A stretch of DNA of 55,088 nucleotides, taken from positions 1-55,088 of the IMG/VR virus record IMGVR_UViG_3300013137_000002; one strand, 5' to 3'. Positions 48,018 through 55,088 of the stretch are shown here, in pieces. Numbering within the stretch: position 1 is the stretch's first letter; every line of letters starts with the position of its first letter. Below the pieces are notes generated by a model that saw nothing but the letters and a program-made list of their open reading frames with translations, was not told the origin of the DNA and ran no database searches. The stretch is from a virus. Position numbers and translations under genes: made by a program.

Positions 48018-48217
48018 GGCCTTTTGTTACACTTTACTGTAACAACTGTTACACTTTTGTTACACTTTTAAAAATCCGAAAAGCCTTGATATGACTGGGT
48101 TTGAGGTGGTTTTGTTACACTTGTTACACTTTTTTCTTTAAGACTTTATAAAAAAATAATAAAATATAAAAAGTTTTAAAAGTGGAGTGTAACATGTAAC
48201 AAGTGTAACAGATCAAA
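48018..48217. other. Iteron region, likely replication origin
   Basis: The motif TGTTACACTT occurs in direct orientation at about 48025, 48047, 48058, 48113 and 48122, and its complement (TGTAACA or AAGTGTAACA) at about 48038, 48187, 48195 and 48201. An A/T-only stretch of about 40 bases (48145-48180) lies between. Clustered iterons plus an A/T-rich unwinding element just before a helicase-polymerase gene are typical of phage origins. The last copies may also act as operators for that gene. Confidence 0.75.
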
Positions 48218-48241
48218 ATGTATTTTGAGAGGAGGGCGCCC

Positions 48242-51200
48242 GTGGATTTCTATCAAATTTCTACAGAACTAACTAAAAATGGTATGAAAATATATCCCGA
48301 CTTCAAAGCTTGTCGTTCGAAAGACTTGATGATTCGCGGGAGATCATTCTATGCAATATGGGACGATGATAAACAGATGTGGTCGACCGACGAATATGAT
48401 GTTCAAAGATTAGTTGACCAAGAGCTTGAAGAATATAGAAAAGAAATACAAAATAAATTTCCAGATAGGATAATCGACGTCAAACGAATGTTAAATTTTT
48501 CTTCTAATATGTGGAAAAACTATAGAGCGTTCGTTAAAGAAATGTCTGATAATTCACGTCAATTGGATAACCATCTTACTTTTTCAAACAGTGATGTTAA
48601 AAAAACAGACTATGTCAGTAGAAGATTACCTTATCCTCTTGAAGAAGGGTCTATTGCTGCTTATAATGAACTTATGAGTATTCTCTATGAGCCTGATGAA
48701 AGAGCGAAACTTGAATGGGCGATTGGAGCCATTGTTGCTGGAGATGCAAAAAATATTCAAAAATTTATTGTATTATATGGTGAGGCTGGCTCTGGTAAAT
48801 CCACATTTCTTAATATTGTGCAAAAATTATTTGAAGGATATTATACCACGTTCGAAGCGAAGGCCTTAACAAGCACGAGTAATTCTTTTGCGACGGAAGT
48901 CTTTCGTTCTAATCCTTTAATAGCCATCCAACATGATGGAGACCTTTCTAAAATTGAGGATAATACAAAGTTGAACTCAATAATATCCCATGAGGAGATG
49001 ACGATGAATGAGAAGTATAAAGCGTCGTATATGGCGCGTTCAAACGCATTTCTTTTTATGGGAACAAATCGCCCAGTTAAGATAACAGATGCTAAGTCCG
49101 GAATTATTAGGAGACTAATTGACGTAAGACCAAGTGGTAATAAAATACCTAGCAAAAGATATCACACATTAATGAGTCAGATAGAGTTTGAGTTAGGAGC
49201 CATAGCATGGCATTGCTTACAACTTTATCATGAGATGGGTAAGAATTACTATGCGAGTTACCGTCCGTTAGAGATGATATTTCAGACCGATGTATTCTTT
49301 AACTTCATTGAGGCGCAGTATCATATTTTTAAAGAGCAAGATGGAGTTAGCCTTTCACAAGCATATGAAATGTATAAGACATATTGTGACGAAGCCCTAG
49401 TTGACTTCAAATTACCTCGTCATAAATTTAGGGAGGAGATGAAATCATATTTTAAGACGTTCTATGACGTAACTCGAATTGATGGTAAGCAAGTTCGTAG
49501 TTATTATGGTGGATTTCTTTCTGATAAGTTTAGCATAATTGAAAATAAAAAAGAGGAAGCACCATATTCCCTCGTGTTAGACGATTCTGTTTCTATTCTT
49601 GATGAGATGTTAGCAGATTGTCCTGCACAATATACTAATGATGAAGAAACACCAGAGAAGAAATGGGATGAAGTAACAACAAAGCTATCAGATATTAATA
49701 CACATGAGCTCCATTATGTTAAAACCCCATTAAATCATATTGTTATTGACTTCGACTTAAAGGATGAAGCCGGTAACAAATCAATGGAAAAGAACCTTGA
49801 AGAAGCAAGTAAATGGCCTACCACTTATGCCGAATTTAGCAAGAGCGGAGCAGGTATTCATCTTCATTATATTTATGATGGGGACGTTCAGAAGCTTAGT
49901 CGCGTTTATGCCGACGGTATTGAAGTTAAGGTATTTACAGGAAAAGCCTCACTAAGAAGAAAACTATCTAAATGCAACAACTCACCAGTTGCTACAATTA
50001 ACAGTGGCCTTCCCTTGAAAGGAGAAAAAATGATTAATTTTGATGTGGTTCAAAGTGAAAAAGGGTTAAGAGCCCTAATTACTAGAAATCTTAACAAAGA
50101 GATTCATCCTGGAACGAAACCTAGCATTGACTTTATCCATAAAATATTAGAAGATGCGTATAAGTCTGGGATGAGTTATGATGTAACAGATTTGCGCCCG
50201 AAGATTTTAGCTTTTGCAAATAATTCGTCACATCAAGCAGATTACTGTATTAAATTGGTTCAAAAGATGAAGTTTGCATCAGAAGAACCAAGCGATGTTC
50301 CTGGGGAGTATCAAAGTGATGATCTTATATTCTATGATGTCGAAGTATTTCCAAATTTATTTATAATTGTTTGGAAAAGAGAAGGCGGCATTAAAGTTAA
50401 GATGATTAACCCGGCACCAAAAGATGTTGAAGAATTGATGAAATTTAAACTTGTTGGTTTTAATTGCCGTAGGTATGATAATCATATCTTATATGCTCGT
50501 TATGTAGGATATGATAACAAACAACTCTTTGATCTAAGCCAAAAAATTATAGGTGAAAGCAGAAATTGTCTATTTGGAGAAGCTTATAATATATCCTATA
50601 CAGATGTTTATGATTTCTCTTCGAAGAAGCAAAGTCTTAAGAAGTTTGAGATTGAGCTCGGAATTCACCATCAAGAACTTGGTCTTCCCTGGGAACAACC
50701 AGTTCCAGAAGAATTATGGGATAAAGTTGCGGACTATTGCGGAAATGATGTTGATGCAACAGAGGCGGTATTCCATGATAGAAAGCAAGACTTTATAGCA
50801 AGACTCATATTAGCAGATTTAAGTGGTCTCACTCCAAATGACACAACGCAGATGCACACAGCCAAGATTATCTTTGGAAACGACAAGAGGCCACAAGATA
50901 AGTTTATTTATACTGATTTGTCGAAAGAGTTTCCTGGATATGCATTTGAGAACGGAAAGAGTACTTATTGGGGCGAAGAGACAGGAGAAGGTGGATATGT
51001 TTATGCTGAACCCGGTATGTATTCTAATGTGGCTGTTCTTGACGTCGCATCAATGCACCCAACAAGTGCGATTGAGATGAACATATTTGGCCCATATACT
51101 AAGAATTACAAGGAACTTCTTGATGCTCGTATTGCTATTAAACATAAAGATTATGATAGAGCTAGAGGAATGCTTGGTGGAATACTATCTAATTATTTAA

Positions 51201-52174
51201 CAAGTGATGGTGATTCGGGAGCATTATCTTATGCCTTGAAGATTGTTATCAATATTGTTTATGGCTTGACATCGGCGAAGTTTGAGAACAAATTCAAAGA
51301 TCCACGTAATAAAGATAACATTGTTGCAAAGCGTGGGGCATTGTTTATGATTTCATTGAAACACGCCGTCGAAGAACAAGGATTTAGTGTTATTCATATT
51401 AAAACAGACTCGATTAAAATACCAAATGCAACAAATGAAATTATAGGTTTTGTTATGGAGTTTGGTAAACAGTATGGATATACATTTGAACATGAATCCA
51501 CATATGATAGAATGTGTCTTGTAAACGATGCTGTATATATTGCCCGATATTCAACATCAGAGAAATGTGAAGAACTTTATGGATATGTTCCAAGTGAGGT
51601 TAAGAAACATCCTGGTGAGTGGACAGCAACCGGAGCACAGTTTGCTCAACCATATGTATTTAAGTCTTTGTTCTCTCATGAAACAATAACGTTTGAAGAC
51701 ATGTTCGAGACGAAGACAGTTACCGTTGGAGCATTATATTTAGATATGAATGAATCGCTTTCAGAAGACGAACATGATTATCATTTTGTTGGAAAGGCAG
51801 GGGCATTCTGTCCCGTTCGTTCTGGTTGTAGTGGTGGAATGTTACTTCGGGTAAGTGATGATAAGTATTATGCGGCAACTGGTAGTAAAGGTTATCGTTG
51901 GCTTGAAGCGGAAATGATTAAGGCATTAGGAAGACAAAATGATATAGACCGCGATTATTACAACGCTTTAGTTGACGCTGCAGTAGACAGCATTTCAAAA
52001 TTTGGAGATGTGGAATGGTTTATGTCTAACTCTGAAAAACCAAAACCACAAAGGGATGTTCCTCCATGGCAAATGGAGTGTGGTAAGGATGATTGTTATA
52101 ATTGTCCTAATTGGATAACAAATACCGGGACCGAAAATAAATGCAAATTGGGCTATGAAGCTCAACCATTTTGA
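48242..52174 (+). CDS. Helicase-primase-family B DNA polymerase fusion
   Basis: A 1310-aa replication protein from GTG 48242, behind GAGAGGAGGG; an ATG at 48218 lies before that site. Order of domains: an SF3/D5-like helicase with Walker A YGEAGSGKSTF (about 179-189), IAIQHDGDLSKI and a sensor-like LFMGTNRPVKITDA; a primase-like domain with VIDFDLKDE (about 499), SKSGAGIHLHYIYDGD and SGLPLKGEK, as in archaeo-eukaryotic primase relatives; then a 3'-5' exonuclease (LIFYDVEVFPN, VADYCGNDVDAT) and a family B polymerase with motif A VLDVASMHPTS (about 932), motif B YALKIVINIVYGLTSAKF (about 999) and motif C IKTDSIKI (about 1053). A Cys-rich tail closes it. Three replication activities in one chain are very unusual. 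Confidence 0.85.
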   Translation: MDFYQISTELTKNGMKIYPDFKACRSKDLMIRGRSFYAIWDDDKQMWSTDEYDVQRLVDQELEEYRKEIQNKFPDRIIDVKRMLNFSSNMWKNYRAFVKEMSDNSRQLDNHLTFSNSDVKKTDYVSRRLPYPLEEGSIAAYNELMSILYEPDERAKLEWAIGAIVAGDAKNIQKFIVLYGEAGSGKSTFLNIVQKLFEGYYTTFEAKALTSTSNSFATEVFRSNPLIAIQHDGDLSKIEDNTKLNSIISHEEMTMNEKYKASYMARSNAFLFMGTNRPVKITDAKSGIIRRLIDVRPSGNKIPSKRYHTLMSQIEFELGAIAWHCLQLYHEMGKNYYASYRPLEMIFQTDVFFNFIEAQYHIFKEQDGVSLSQAYEMYKTYCDEALVDFKLPRHKFREEMKSYFKTFYDVTRIDGKQVRSYYGGFLSDKFSIIENKKEEAPYSLVLDDSVSILDEMLADCPAQYTNDEETPEKKWDEVTTKLSDINTHELHYVKTPLNHIVIDFDLKDEAGNKSMEKNLEEASKWPTTYAEFSKSGAGIHLHYIYDGDVQKLSRVYADGIEVKVFTGKASLRRKLSKCNNSPVATINSGLPLKGEKMINFDVVQSEKGLRALITRNLNKEIHPGTKPSIDFIHKILEDAYKSGMSYDVTDLRPKILAFANNSSHQADYCIKLVQKMKFASEEPSDVPGEYQSDDLIFYDVEVFPNLFIIVWKREGGIKVKMINPAPKDVEELMKFKLVGFNCRRYDNHILYARYVGYDNKQLFDLSQKIIGESRNCLFGEAYNISYTDVYDFSSKKQSLKKFEIELGIHHQELGLPWEQPVPEELWDKVADYCGNDVDATEAVFHDRKQDFIARLILADLSGLTPNDTTQMHTAKIIFGNDKRPQDKFIYTDLSKEFPGYAFENGKSTYWGEETGEGGYVYAEPGMYSNVAVLDVASMHPTSAIEMNIFGPYTKNYKELLDARIAIKHKDYDRARGMLGGILSNYLTSDGDSGALSYALKIVINIVYGLTSAKFENKFKDPRNKDNIVAKRGALFMISLKHAVEEQGFSVIHIKTDSIKIPNATNEIIGFVMEFGKQYGYTFEHESTYDRMCLVNDAVYIARYSTSEKCEELYGYVPSEVKKHPGEWTATGAQFAQPYVFKSLFSHETITFEDMFETKTVTVGALYLDMNESLSEDEHDYHFVGKAGAFCPVRSGCSGGMLLRVSDDKYYAATGSKGYRWLEAEMIKALGRQNDIDRDYYNALVDAAVDSISKFGDVEWFMSNSEKPKPQRDVPPWQMECGKDDCYNCPNWITNTGTENKCKLGYEAQPF

Positions 52175-52188
52175 AAGGAGAAAAGATT

Positions 52189-52731
52189 ATGATAAAAAGT
52201 AATATTGCAATTGAAAACGCCAGAATAGGTTTTCGTAATTTTAGCGGGAAAGCAGGTAAGTTCAATCCAGAAGGGAGACGTAACTTCTGCGTCTTCCTCG
52301 AAGAGGACTTAGCAAAAACTTTAGAGATGGATGGATGGAATGTTCGTTGGCTTCAACCACGTGATGAGAACGAAGCGCCACAAGGATATTTGCAGGTAGC
52401 GGTCAGTTATGATAATATTCCTCCAAAAATTATCATGATCTCAAGTAAAGGTAAGACAGTCATGGATGACGAGTCTATTGGTATTATGGATTGGGCAGAA
52501 ATTGCAGAAATCGATCTTATTATCCGTCCGTATAATTGGACACTTCATGAAGGAACAAAGAATCAAAAGAGTGGAGTAAAGGCCTATGTAAAATCGATGT
52601 ATGTTACCATTGCTGAAGATGAGTTTGAAAAGAAATATTATGATGTTCCTGATAGTGCTTCTGATGCAATTGGTGGTTGTGGTAATTGTGAAGCTTGTGA
52701 TGGAAGCTGTAAAGAACATCATCACGAGTAA
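52189..52731 (+). CDS. Probable single-stranded DNA-binding protein
   Basis: A 180-aa protein from ATG 52189 behind GAAAGGAG. Features: FRNFSGKAGKFNPEGRRNFC, WNVRWLQPRDENEAPQGYLQ, a beta-rich centre (PPKIIMISSKGKTVMDDESI) and IDLIIRPYNWTLHEGTK, consistent with an OB-fold. This family follows replicative polymerases in many phages and is taken to bind ssDNA. The end is a Cys/His/Glu tail (GGCGNCEACDGSCKEHHHE), likely to bind zinc or a partner. Confidence 0.7.
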   Translation: MIKSNIAIENARIGFRNFSGKAGKFNPEGRRNFCVFLEEDLAKTLEMDGWNVRWLQPRDENEAPQGYLQVAVSYDNIPPKIIMISSKGKTVMDDESIGIMDWAEIAEIDLIIRPYNWTLHEGTKNQKSGVKAYVKSMYVTIAEDEFEKKYYDVPDSASDAIGGCGNCEACDGSCKEHHHE

Positions 52732-52797
52732 AACAAAAAGCTGTGCTATCGGCTTAACGGGCAATTCTCTTTTGAAAGGAGGCGACATAATTCACCA

Positions 52798-54021
52798 ATG
52801 GCTATAAATTTATATGAACATCAACGTGATGCAGTTGAAAAACTTAAGAATGGGAATATTTTGGTTGGAGGAGTCGGCTCTGGAAAATCTATAACGGCTC
52901 TTGCTTATTACTATATAAAAGAATGTGAAGGTAAGATCAAAACAAATGGCGAGAGCGGATATTCTCCAATGAAAAAACCAAAAGATTTATACATTATAAC
53001 AACTGCTCGAAAAAGGGATACTCTTGAATGGGAAAAAGAATGTGCTCCGTTTTTACTATTTACAAAAAAAGAGAAAAGTATAAATGGTGTCAGCGTAGTT
53101 ATCGATTCGTGGAACAATATTAGTAAGTATGCTAATGTTAAAAATGCTTTCTTCATATTTGACGAGCAAAGAGTTATAGGTAATGGTACTTGGGTTAAAT
53201 CATTTCTCAAGATTACAAAAAATAATGGATGGATTTTATTAAGTGCAACACCTGGAGACACTTGGATGGATTATATTCCAGTATTCATAGCAAATGGATG
53301 GTATAAAAATAGAACAGAATTCATTCGTCGACATGTCGTTTATAGTAACTTTACAAAGTATCCAAAAATAGATCATTTCATCGAAGTTACAAGACTGGCT
53401 AAACTTCGTGAAGCGGTTATCGTTAATATGCATTATAAAAAGCGTACCACAGCTTACGACAAATCAATTCAAGTAGGATTTGATAGAGAATTATTTAATA
53501 CAGTCATGATTAAACGCTGGAATGTTTATGAACAACGCCCAATCAAAGATGTTAGTGAACTCTGTTATCTTATGAGAAAAGTTGTTAATAGTGACCAGAG
53601 AAGAGTAGACACCGTAAGTCAACTTCTCGAGAAACATCCGAAAGTAATAGTTTTCTACAATTTTAATTATGAAAGAGATCTACTTCTTCAACTCGGAGAA
53701 AAATTAAAGATTCCGACTGCACAATGGAATGGACATAAACATGAACCAATACCAAATACTGAAAACTGGTTATATATTGTTCAGTATACAGCAGGAGCAG
53801 AAGGATGGAATTGTATCGAAACAGATACCATCATATTCTACTCTCAAAATTACTCATACAAAGCAACTATTCAAGCCGCTGGTCGAATTGATAGATTGAA
53901 CACGCCATTCACTAATCTCTATTATTACTATTTGCGTTCAAATTCTATTATTGATCTAGCTATTCAAAAAGCTTTTAATAATAAACGGGATTTCAATGAA
54001 CATAGATTTATGGCTGCTTAA
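52798..54021 (+). CDS. SF2 (DEAD/SNF2-like) helicase
   Basis: A 407-aa helicase. Q-like NLYEHQRDAVEKLKN, motif I GGVGSGKSITAL (about residues 23-34), motif Ia ITTARKRD, motif II with FIFDEQRVIG (D-E-Q-R), motif III LLSATPGDTW, and the second RecA domain with VIVFYNFNYERD and QAAGRIDRLNTPF (motif VI). Closest in layout to phage DEAD/SNF2-like helicases encoded with polymerase and nucleases. It probably aids replication or recombination. The ribosome site AAAGGAGG is 14 bases away, an unusually long distance. Confidence 0.85.
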   Translation: MAINLYEHQRDAVEKLKNGNILVGGVGSGKSITALAYYYIKECEGKIKTNGESGYSPMKKPKDLYIITTARKRDTLEWEKECAPFLLFTKKEKSINGVSVVIDSWNNISKYANVKNAFFIFDEQRVIGNGTWVKSFLKITKNNGWILLSATPGDTWMDYIPVFIANGWYKNRTEFIRRHVVYSNFTKYPKIDHFIEVTRLAKLREAVIVNMHYKKRTTAYDKSIQVGFDRELFNTVMIKRWNVYEQRPIKDVSELCYLMRKVVNSDQRRVDTVSQLLEKHPKVIVFYNFNYERDLLLQLGEKLKIPTAQWNGHKHEPIPNTENWLYIVQYTAGAEGWNCIETDTIIFYSQNYSYKATIQAAGRIDRLNTPFTNLYYYYLRSNSIIDLAIQKAFNNKRDFNEHRFMAA

Positions 54022-54027
54022 TTTTTT

Positions 54028-54054
54028 ATCGCGTCAAAAACATAGCCTCTAATA
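54028..54054 (+). promoter_or_regulatory. Repeated promoter-like motif, copy 18
   Basis: ATCGC at 54028-54032, AC at 54040-54041, TCTAAT at 54048-54053. It is the only copy found within the replication module and lies before the nuclease-polymerase gene group. Confidence 0.55.
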
Positions 54055-54087
54055 GAAGAGGAGTAGAAAATCGCTCTTCTATTTTTT
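54054..54087 (+). terminator. Terminator directly after promoter copy 18
   Basis: AGAAGAG (54054-54060) pairs with CTCTTCT (54074-54080), followed by ATTTTTT. The hairpin begins at the base following the promoter hexamer. If transcription starts inside the loop the new RNA lacks the left arm and escapes, while read-through from the helicase gene is stopped. Confidence 0.75.
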
Positions 54088-54105
54088 GGAAAGGAGGCCG
54101 TTCAG

Positions 54106-54426
54106 ATGGCTAGAGAGTCTAAATTTCAATCAGAGTTAATTGAAGATCTTAAAGATCTTTTTCCTGGTTGTATGGTTCTCAAAAATGATGCGAACTATAT
54201 TCAAGGAATCCCCGACCTTTTGATTTTATATCAAAATACCTGGGCGGCTTTAGAATGTAAAAGAAGTCTTTATGAACCATATCAACCAAATCAGGAATAT
54301 TATCTTGAGATTATGGATGACATGTCTTTTGCTTCTATGATTTGTCCAGAAAACAGAGAGGCGGTTTTATATGAACTTCAACAATCATTCTCGGTTAGAA
54401 GGCTTGCACGCTTTTCTAAGCGCTAG
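54106..54426 (+). CDS. VRR-NUC-type nuclease
   Basis: A 106-aa protein. The PD-(D/E)XK core is GIPDLLILYQNTWAALECKR: Asp at about residue 37 and Glu-Cys-Lys at about 50-52, preceded by FQSELIEDLKDLFPG. VRR-NUC proteins are small phage and repair nucleases that cut branched DNA. AAAGGAGG precedes the ATG. The 3' end overlaps the next nuclease gene by 56 bases. Confidence 0.85.
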   Translation: MARESKFQSELIEDLKDLFPGCMVLKNDANYIQGIPDLLILYQNTWAALECKRSLYEPYQPNQEYYLEIMDDMSFASMICPENREAVLYELQQSFSVRRLARFSKR

Positions 54427-54928
54427 TAAGTATCATTGGATTAATTATGATGAAGATAAGTTAGTTGCTACATTTACAAAATGGCAAGCTGCACAAAGAG
54501 GAACAGAACTTCATGCTCTTGCTTCCCAATGTATTAATCTTGGAGTAAAACTTCCTAAAACAAGGAATGCTTTGAATCTCTATGTTAACGATGCAATTGG
54601 TTTTAAAATGCAGACAGAACAAATCCTTTATTTTTCGGATAATTGTTTTGGTACTGCTGATACTATTTCATTTCGTAAAAATTTTCTTAGAATTCATGAT
54701 TTAAAAACAGGCGAAACTCCAGCTTCAATAAAACAATTATTGGTTTATAATGCTCTGTTCTGTTTAGAGTATAATATAAAACCTGTTGAAATTGAAACGG
54801 AACTTCGTTTGTATCAATCCGATGAAGTTTTGGTACATATTCCTGAACCTGAAGAAGTTTACAACATTATGGATAAAATTGTAGCATTCGATAAAAGGAT
54901 TGATCAATTAAAAATAATAGGAGGGTAA
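54371..54928 (+). CDS. RecB/Cas4-like PD-(D/E)XK nuclease
   Basis: A 185-aa protein overlapping the VRR-NUC gene. The motif order is RGTELHALASQCI (His), then FGTADTISFRKNFLRIHDLK (Asp-Lys core with HDLKTGETPAS) and LLVYNALFCLEYNI, as in RecB-family exonucleases, but without the Cys cluster of Cas4. It probably processes phage DNA ends or recombination intermediates. Followed closely by the polymerase gene. Confidence 0.8.
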   Translation: MNFNNHSRLEGLHAFLSASKYHWINYDEDKLVATFTKWQAAQRGTELHALASQCINLGVKLPKTRNALNLYVNDAIGFKMQTEQILYFSDNCFGTADTISFRKNFLRIHDLKTGETPASIKQLLVYNALFCLEYNIKPVEIETELRLYQSDEVLVHIPEPEEVYNIMDKIVAFDKRIDQLKIIGG

Positions 54929-54932
54929 CTTT

Positions 54933-55088
54933 ATGAGTGATGATTTAAAACATATTGGAATGCCAAGGCGCTCAGGAAGATACCCCTGGGGGTCAGGCGA
55001 AGATCCTTATCAAAGGGCCGTTAGCTTTCGCTCCCATATTCAAGAACTTCGTGATAAAGGCTTAAGTGATGTAGAAATTGCTCGTGGC
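54933..55088 (+). CDS. 5' part of the YonO-like RNA polymerase gene
   Basis: ATG 54933, behind GGAGGG, opens the 883-aa polymerase that continues at base 1. The first residues (MSDDLKHIGMPRRSG and RYPWGSGEDPYQR) resemble N-termini of phage proteins with a P-W-G-S-G motif. Residues about 45-63 (GLSDVEIARGEGITT) begin the first helix-turn-helix. It follows the nuclease gene by only four bases, so replication and polymerase genes may be co-transcribed. Confidence 0.85.
   Translation, partial: MSDDLKHIGMPRRSGRYPWGSGEDPYQRAVSFRSHIQELRDKGLSDVEIARG
54966..55088. repeat. Terminal direct repeat, right copy
   Basis: Identical to bases 1-123; the redundant end of the circular map. Confidence 0.95.

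Noticed and set aside
48018-48217. CRISPR array reading of the TGTTACACTT repeats
   Set aside because: Repeats are about 10 bases, irregularly spaced and in both orientations, which fits iterons and not CRISPR.

Overview
The window is the complete genome of a tailed phage, with one short stretch read twice. Bases 1-123 are repeated exactly at 54966-55088. One reading frame (start codon at 54933) runs through that overlap into the gene ending at 2619, so the molecule is circular or circularly permuted with about 54,965 unique bases. All supported genes lie on the + strand. The module order (terminase, portal, protease-capsid, tail tube, tape measure, Dit, Tal, fibres) is that of a long-tailed siphovirus. 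Low G+C, AAGGAGG-type ribosome sites, an r1t-type holin and an amidase endolysin point to a Gram-positive, Clostridia-like, probably intestinal host (inference). I see no integrase, CI/Cro-type repressor or partition gene.

Layout. 54933-2619: a large protein with the DFDGD catalytic motif of RNA polymerase beta-prime, like the single-chain polymerase YonO, flanked by helix-turn-helix segments. 2868-3060: a GC-rich, strongly structured non-coding stretch. 3080-25624: packaging, capsid and tail genes, including a protease-capsid fusion with an internal start for the capsid part, and an amidase lying before the tape measure. 25644-28882: a diversity-generating retroelement (DGR) with target gene, Avd-like protein, template repeat and reverse transcriptase. 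28895-29929: holin/lysis-like genes.

29580-47500 is an early/accessory region of many small genes, most of them membrane or zinc-ribbon proteins. Many are single-gene cassettes whose terminator U-tract runs straight into a promoter. I count 18 copies of one promoter-like motif: TCGC, then an AC step, then TATAAT/TTTAAT exactly 20 nt after the start of the first block (21 in one copy). This region also holds a second DGR target 10 kb from the template, a GGDEF protein, a short NAD-dependent DNA ligase, a HAD fusion protein, two small structured RNAs and an aberrant tRNA-like gene.

48018-54928 is the replication module: TGTTACACTT iterons (likely origin), one polypeptide that joins an SF3 helicase, a primase-like domain and a family B DNA polymerase, a candidate ssDNA-binding protein, an SF2 helicase and two PD-(D/E)XK nucleases.

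Working model (inference): the phage polymerase, or a phage-modified host polymerase, reads the repeated motif to express the early cassettes. The DGR diversifies one tail-tip protein and, unusually, one protein encoded outside the virion module.
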